DNA of 7,565 nt, taken from assembly GCA_934573945.1 (NCBI GenBank), contig CAKTMQ010000079.1, forward strand, positions 1 through 7,565, in the 5' to 3' direction. Positions 5,196-7,565 of this stretch are shown piece by piece; the stretch's first letter is position 1; every line of letters begins with the position of its first letter. The notes beneath the pieces were generated by a model. That model did not search any database and was not told the origin of the DNA. It was given only the letters and a program-made list of their open reading frames with translations. Made by a program: the position numbers and the translations under genes. Source of the DNA: an uncultured Oscillospiraceae bacterium (GTDB lineage: Bacteria > Bacillota > Clostridia > Oscillospirales > Oscillospiraceae).

Positions 5196-6704
5196 TCAAT
5201 AGGTACCTGCCGTTCTGCCGCCAGCAGGAGCCGTGTTGCCCTCATAGCTACCCACGTTGACGTGGTACAGGAGCTTACCGTTGGCCGCGTCGGTATTCTC
5301 GTTCAGACCGAAGTAGTTGTTGGACAGGGTCAGCGTTCTGCTGCCGCCCGCCGGGAAATCGCCGCGGATCGCCGCATCGTCCTTGGCCAGGCTGCTGTTC
5401 ATACCCCAGCTGTTGATCTTCGTGTTGCTGATAGTGATGTCACCGGTGCTGCCATAGAGCTGGATGGCATTGCCGCGAACGCCGGTGATGGTGCAGCCCT
5501 CGATGGTCAGCGCATTGAGCGTACCGGTACCGCCACCGCAGATGGCATCCAGCGCGATGGCGTGGCCGCGCGCCTTCGTGCCGTTGGTGGTGCCGTCCGG
5601 ATTATACCGGGGGCCTTCTCTGTCGAGCGTGGCGTCGTTCTCGCCGATGAAGGTGCAGTTCTTGATGATGAAGGTCACGCCGGTCTTACCGGCCTTCTCC
5701 ACGTTCAGGCACATACCGGCACCGCTGTTGACCTTGTGCGCCGCCGTGATCAGGTTCTGGTCGCAGGCGTAGAAGGTGCAGTTTTCCAGCGTCAGGGTCA
5801 CGTTGTCGGCACCGGCGGTGAACACCGCGCCGTTGGCAAAGGTCACGCCGCGAATGGTGGTATCCGCCTTGATCCAGGCGTCCGTCCACTCCGTCACGGT
5901 GGTGGTGCCGCCGCCATTGATGGTCACAGCGCCGTCAGGCGCAGCGGCGCCATAACCGAAGTCCACACCGTCAAAGATCTCTTCCAGCTTGCTGCCGGTG
6001 GAGGTCGTCGGATACTCCGCCTGTGCATCGTAGGTCTCATCGAAGCTGTCGGACTCCACGGTATCCTGCGTCGCCACCAGGCTCACACCCAGCTGGATGG
6101 TAGGAGCCTTTTCACCGGTCTTGTGGTTGGCCTCGTTGCCCACGGTGGTAGGCATCCAGACCACCAGCGTCACGATCTTGGAGGAATCGGCAGCACCGGC
6201 TGCCAGATGATCCTCCGTCGCAGTATAACCGGCAGACAGCGTGCCCAGATCAGCCGCTGCCGCTGCCGCCAGCAGGGTGGTACGACTGGTCACGTCTGCC
6301 TCACCGGGCAGCACCGCAAAGTGCAGATAGTCGGACAGCTTCAGCTCGCTGTCCAGCACGCTGGTGCTGGTGGTCTCCTTGGCGATGTTGACGCCCAGCT
6401 TGTACTTCAGCGCCAGTGAACCCACATTGGTCACCTGCAGCATCACGTACTCCACGTGACCCGGCTCCCATTTTGCATCCTTGTCAAACAGGTCGGTAGC
6501 TTCCGCGACGTCCGTATAGTCCGTCACATCTGCGTTCTTATACTGCAAGGTCACGTCCAGATTACCGGACTTGATGGTGTTGACGCCGCTGGTGACGCTG
6601 TCGGTAAACCACGCGAAGGTAGTACCCACCAGCATGACCATGCACATCACCAGTGCCATGACGCTGGTCAGCAGTGCGCGTCTGCTTGTCTTTTTGGTTG
6701 TCAT
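5196..6704 (-). CDS. Exported protein with SipW-type signal region and predicted beta-helix
   Basis: This 502-residue surface or secreted protein begins KKTSRR, then a hydrophobic segment (about 11-30) ending in GTTFAWFTDS (27-36). That is the signature of proteins processed by the SipW-type signal peptidase (TasA/camelysin-like cargo). SGNLDV (46-51) follows, as in that family. Residues about 45-212 form a beta-rich TasA/camelysin-like region. From about 258 to 465 repeated strands such as TLTLENCTFYAC, TFIIKNCTFIG, ALTIEGCTITG and DITISNTKI look like coils of a right-handed parallel beta-helix. No LPxTG motif or C-terminal membrane anchor is present. The ribosome site GGGGGG is 11 bases before the ATG, somewhat far. 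Neither sipW nor another cargo gene is in the window. A role in matrix, adhesion or glycan contact is inference. Confidence 0.85.
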   Translation of the reverse strand: MTTKKTSRRALLTSVMALVMCMVMLVGTTFAWFTDSVTSGVNTIKSGNLDVTLQYKNADVTDYTDVAEATDLFDKDAKWEPGHVEYVMLQVTNVGSLALKYKLGVNIAKETTSTSVLDSELKLSDYLHFAVLPGEADVTSRTTLLAAAAAADLGTLSAGYTATEDHLAAGAADSSKIVTLVVWMPTTVGNEANHKTGEKAPTIQLGVSLVATQDTVESDSFDETYDAQAEYPTTSTGSKLEEIFDGVDFGYGAAAPDGAVTINGGGTTTVTEWTDAWIKADTTIRGVTFANGAVFTAGADNVTLTLENCTFYACDQNLITAAHKVNSGAGMCLNVEKAGKTGVTFIIKNCTFIGENDATLDREGPRYNPDGTTNGTKARGHAIALDAICGGGTGTLNALTIEGCTITGVRGNAIQLYGSTGDITISNTKINSWGMNSSLAKDDAAIRGDFPAGGSRTLTLSNNYFGLNENTDAANGKLLYHVNVGSYEGNTAPAGGRTAGTY

Positions 6705-6754
6705 TTTCTTTATGACCCCCCGTTCATAAAATTTGCCGGCGTGAATGAAAGCGC

Positions 6755-6778
6755 CGCCGTCCGGCTTAGCCGGCGGCG
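6755..6778. repeat. GC-rich stem-loop before the surface-protein gene
   Basis: CGCCG-CCGGC (6755-6759, 6761-6765) pairs with GCCGG-CGGCG (6769-6778) with one bulged T at 6760 and a TTA loop, giving 10 bp. On the minus strand it is followed only by a short T run (TTTC), so it could be a weak terminator or attenuator about 50 bases ahead of the surface-protein start. A register shift gives another, similarly stable pairing. Confidence 0.5.
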
Positions 6779-6793
6779 CCTGCGGATGTATCG

Positions 6794-6864
6794 GCCTGAC
6801 CTTGCGCTGACGGGGCAGGCAGGAGACGAGCAGTAACCTGTCTGCCCGTTAGGGGAGGTCAGGC
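6794..6864. repeat. Large two-part inverted repeat (25 pairs)
   Basis: The outer arms GCCTGACCT (6794-6802) and AGGTCAGGC (6856-6864) pair perfectly over 9 bp. Inside, after a TGCG/GGG internal loop, CTGACGGG-CAGGCAGG (6807-6814, 6816-6823; G6815 bulged) pairs with CCTGTCTG-CCCGTTAG (6837-6852) over 16 positions, closing a 13-base loop. Two of the inner pairs (6809/6850 and 6819/6841) are G-T on the plus strand, so an RNA of the plus strand would hold all 25 pairs, while the minus strand would have two C-A mismatches. Confidence 0.65.
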
Positions 6865-6938
6865 GCATTAAGGCGCGGCGTGTGCTGTGCCGTAATGCCA
6901 TGGGGATTTTTTGCAGGGGCATAATAGACGGTGTGTAG

Positions 6939-6982
6939 GGGCGGGGTTTTACCCCGCCCGCGGGAGGGGCAGAGCCCCTCCC
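6939..6982. repeat. Pair of 9-bp GC-rich hairpins in tandem
   Basis: GGGCGGGGT (6939-6947) pairs with ACCCCGCCC (6951-6959) around TTT. Two bases later GGGAGGGGC (6962-6970) pairs with GCCCCTCCC (6974-6982) around AGA. Both are perfect, both have 3-base loops and both are 21 bases long. The doublet resembles REP-type interspersed elements and directly abuts the 60-bp tandem repeat. Confidence 0.75.
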
Positions 6983-6990
6983 CGACGGAA

Positions 6991-7152
6991 TGGTTACAAG
7001 GGGTATATGCGTCTGTCGTGCAGGCGGATGTGGGCATCGTCCCCTACGAAACATCACAAGGGGTACACTTTTCTACCGTACAGACGGGTAAAGTCGCCCA
7101 CCCCTACAGAGCGTCGCAAGGGGTGCGTGCGTCTAACGGGTGGGCGGGATAA
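6991..7152. repeat. Diverged 60-bp tandem repeat, about 2.7 copies
   Basis: Units start at about 6991, 7051 and 7111. The core ACAAGGGGT occurs at 6996-7004 and 7056-7064, with GCAAGGGGT at 7116-7124: a period of exactly 60. Further shared blocks are tCTa/tctg...GT.CAGgCGG and a CCCCTAC block (7040-7046 and 7100-7106). The third unit has lost bases in the middle and ends at GGGCGGGATAA. Copies differ at many positions, so the array is old. The period is a multiple of three, so frames across it show 20-residue repeats without being coding. Confidence 0.75.
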
Positions 7153-7171
7153 TACGACGCCGGAGTTTCGC

Positions 7172-7198
7172 CTGTTTCTTTGCTCTGCAAAGAAACAG
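7172..7198. repeat. Perfect 12-bp stem-loop
   Basis: CTGTTTCTTTGC (7172-7183) pairs with GCAAAGAAACAG (7187-7198) around a TCT loop. Neither arm ends in a T tract on its 3' side, so it is not a standard terminator. It abuts the next palindrome with two bases shared. Confidence 0.75.
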
Positions 7199-7214
7199 AA
7201 CCCCATGGGGTTCT
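7197..7214. repeat. Perfect 18-bp palindrome
   Basis: AGAACCCCATGGGGTTCT reads identically on both strands. Its first two bases are the last two of the preceding hairpin, so the two dyads are fused. It lies about 25 bases downstream of the predicted minus-strand start site, where an operator or a leader hairpin could sit. Confidence 0.7.
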
Positions 7215-7246
7215 CAGGTCAGGCACCTTGCCTAAATTTTGGTATG

Positions 7247-7275
7247 ATTATAGCACGTTCTTCCGGCATAAGCAA
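7247..7275 (-). promoter_or_regulatory. Candidate extended -10 promoter upstream of the repeat island
   Basis: On the minus strand, TGC directly precedes a perfect TATAAT (7247-7252), and a weaker TTGCTT -35 (7270-7275) is spaced 17 bases away. It lies 32 bases past the leuS terminator stem and faces the surface-protein gene. It is the best promoter I can find for that gene, which would give a leader of about 535 nt running through all the repeats. An RNA gene of its own is the alternative. Confidence 0.55.
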
Positions 7276-7306
7276 GAGAAAACATTCCGTTTTCCGCTAC
7301 ATTCTC

Positions 7307-7347
7307 AAAAACAGGATCCCTGTCAGGCGGCCTGACAGGGATCCTGT
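7307..7347 (-). terminator. leuS terminator with 18-bp perfect arms
   Basis: Bases 7311-7328 and 7330-7347 are exact reverse complements (18 bp each) around a single central G. The usable loop is about 5 bases. On the minus strand the stem ends in TTTTT (7311-7307). It lies 22 bases after the leuS stop codon and is an unusually long, strong intrinsic terminator. Confidence 0.92.
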
Positions 7348-7369
7348 GCTTCTGATACGCTTTTGTCTG

Positions 7370-7565
7370 TTACTTGGCGGGCTTGACGATGAGGTTCACC
7401 AGCTTGTTCTTGACCAGAATGGTCTTGACCACGCTCATGCCCTCCACGGCCTTCTTCACCTTGTCCACGTCCATGGCGGCGGCCACCACGGCGGCCTCGT
7501 CGCTGTCCACGGGCACGGTGACAGTGCCCTTCAGCTTGCCGTTGACCTGCACGGCCATCTCCACG
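7370..7565 (-). CDS. leuS: Leucyl-tRNA synthetase, C-terminal end (cut by window edge)
   Basis: The last 65 or so codons of a class I leucyl-tRNA synthetase, which charges tRNA-Leu with leucine in the cytoplasm. The visible part is the small C-terminal domain that contacts the tRNA elbow. The pattern AVQVNGKLKG, an acidic helix with DVDKVKKAVEG, then VVKTILVKNKLVNLIVK matches the usual LeuRS ending (VQVNGKxR ... KxxKxIxVxGKLVNIVV). The frame is open through the right edge; the true start lies outside. The stop TAA is at 7370-7372, followed by a strong terminator. Nothing is unusual in the visible part. Confidence 0.93.
   Translation of the reverse strand, partial: VEMAVQVNGKLKGTVTVPVDSDEAAVVAAAMDVDKVKKAVEGMSVVKTILVKNKLVNLIVKPAK

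Larger units (their letters stand above)
6705..7369. other. 665-base gene-free island of stem-loops and repeats
   Basis: Between the surface-protein gene and leuS no reading frame looks real. Frames here are rich in Pro, Arg or Gly, change composition sharply and cross every hairpin. What is visible is a chain of inverted repeats (6751-6780, 6794-6864, a weak one at 6862-6899, 6939-6959, 6962-6982, 7172-7198, 7197-7214), a 60-bp tandem repeat (6991-7152), a candidate minus-strand promoter (7247-7275) and the leuS terminator (7307-7347). The composition and hairpin style recall short GC-rich repeats scattered between genes of Oscillospiraceae; that is recall, not a search result. Confidence 0.7.

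Noticed and set aside
5054..5245. Minus-strand 63-codon frame across the end of the surface-protein gene and the rpsU promoter
   Set aside because: It overlaps a real gene in another frame and contains the consensus rpsU promoter and its palindrome; no ribosome site or family match.
5262..6419. Long plus-strand open frame (385 codons) opposite the surface-protein gene
   Set aside because: It is antisense to a well-supported gene, rich in Gly/Val/Arg/His and without recognisable domains; it is a shadow of high-GC codon use.
6710..6727. Five-codon upstream frame (ATG to TAA) immediately before the surface-protein start
   Set aside because: It contains the G-run that serves as the Shine-Dalgarno of the real gene and has none of its own, so a leader peptide is not supported.
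6710..7057. Minus-strand 115-codon reading frame ending just before the surface-protein gene
   Set aside because: It is Arg/Pro-rich with no family features, has no ribosome site and runs through the twin hairpins and the 60-bp repeat. It is a by-product of GC-rich repeats.
6931..7152. Plus-strand 73-codon frame with a 20-residue internal repeat
   Set aside because: It starts at GTG with no ribosome site. The residue repeat is explained by the 60-bp DNA period, and differences between copies fall at all codon positions.
6991..7152. CRISPR-like array from the regular 60-base spacing
   Set aside because: The conserved blocks are short and unequal, the intervening sequence is itself related between units, and no cas gene is nearby. 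It is a diverged tandem repeat.

Overview
The window is GC-rich and carries a gene set typical of the Clostridia, most likely the Oscillospirales (Oscillospiraceae/Ruminococcaceae-type gut anaerobes). The pointers are YqeG, an M24 Xaa-Pro peptidase, EF-P and a CD1247-type zinc-ribbon protein in a row, strong Gram-positive Shine-Dalgarno sites, and a surface protein with a SipW-type signal region (AWFTDS). The assignment is inference from family recall; no taxonomic marker was searched. All genes lie on the minus strand except one at 4008-4742.

Reading in the minus direction from the right end, the layout is as follows. The C-terminal end of leuS (7370-7565) is followed by a strong terminator. 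Next comes a 665-base stretch (6705-7369) without a credible gene. It holds a candidate promoter, an 18-bp palindrome, several strong stem-loops and a diverged 60-bp tandem repeat. It leads to a 502-residue exported protein with a SipW-type signal region and a predicted right-handed beta-helix (5196-6704). After that is rpsU (4820-5005), driven by a perfect consensus sigma-A promoter and ending at a terminator it shares with the convergent plus-strand gene. That plus-strand gene (4008-4742) looks like a GH18-type TIM barrel that has lost its catalytic glutamate. It is divergent from yqeG (3437-3934), which is closely followed by an M24 aminopeptidase (2362-3423). Then come efp (1646-2212), with its own good promoter and a structured leader, and a zinc-ribbon protein (1153-1581) ending at a 13-bp terminator. 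Last is a small XRE-type regulator (705-977) that overlaps by four bases the start of an MMPL/RND-type membrane exporter (1-708, cut by the window edge).

The transcription units I infer are: yqeG-pepP; efp-CD1247-like; xre-mmpl; monocistronic rpsU; and the surface protein, possibly with a leader of about 530 nt. The translation-related genes (efp, rpsU, leuS) and peptide/housekeeping genes are ordinary. The parts that deserve a second look are the repeat-rich island upstream of the surface protein, the alternative hairpins over the efp ribosome site, the palindrome over the rpsU -35 box and the degenerate GH18-like protein. I did not find a convincing new defence, mobile or CRISPR system.
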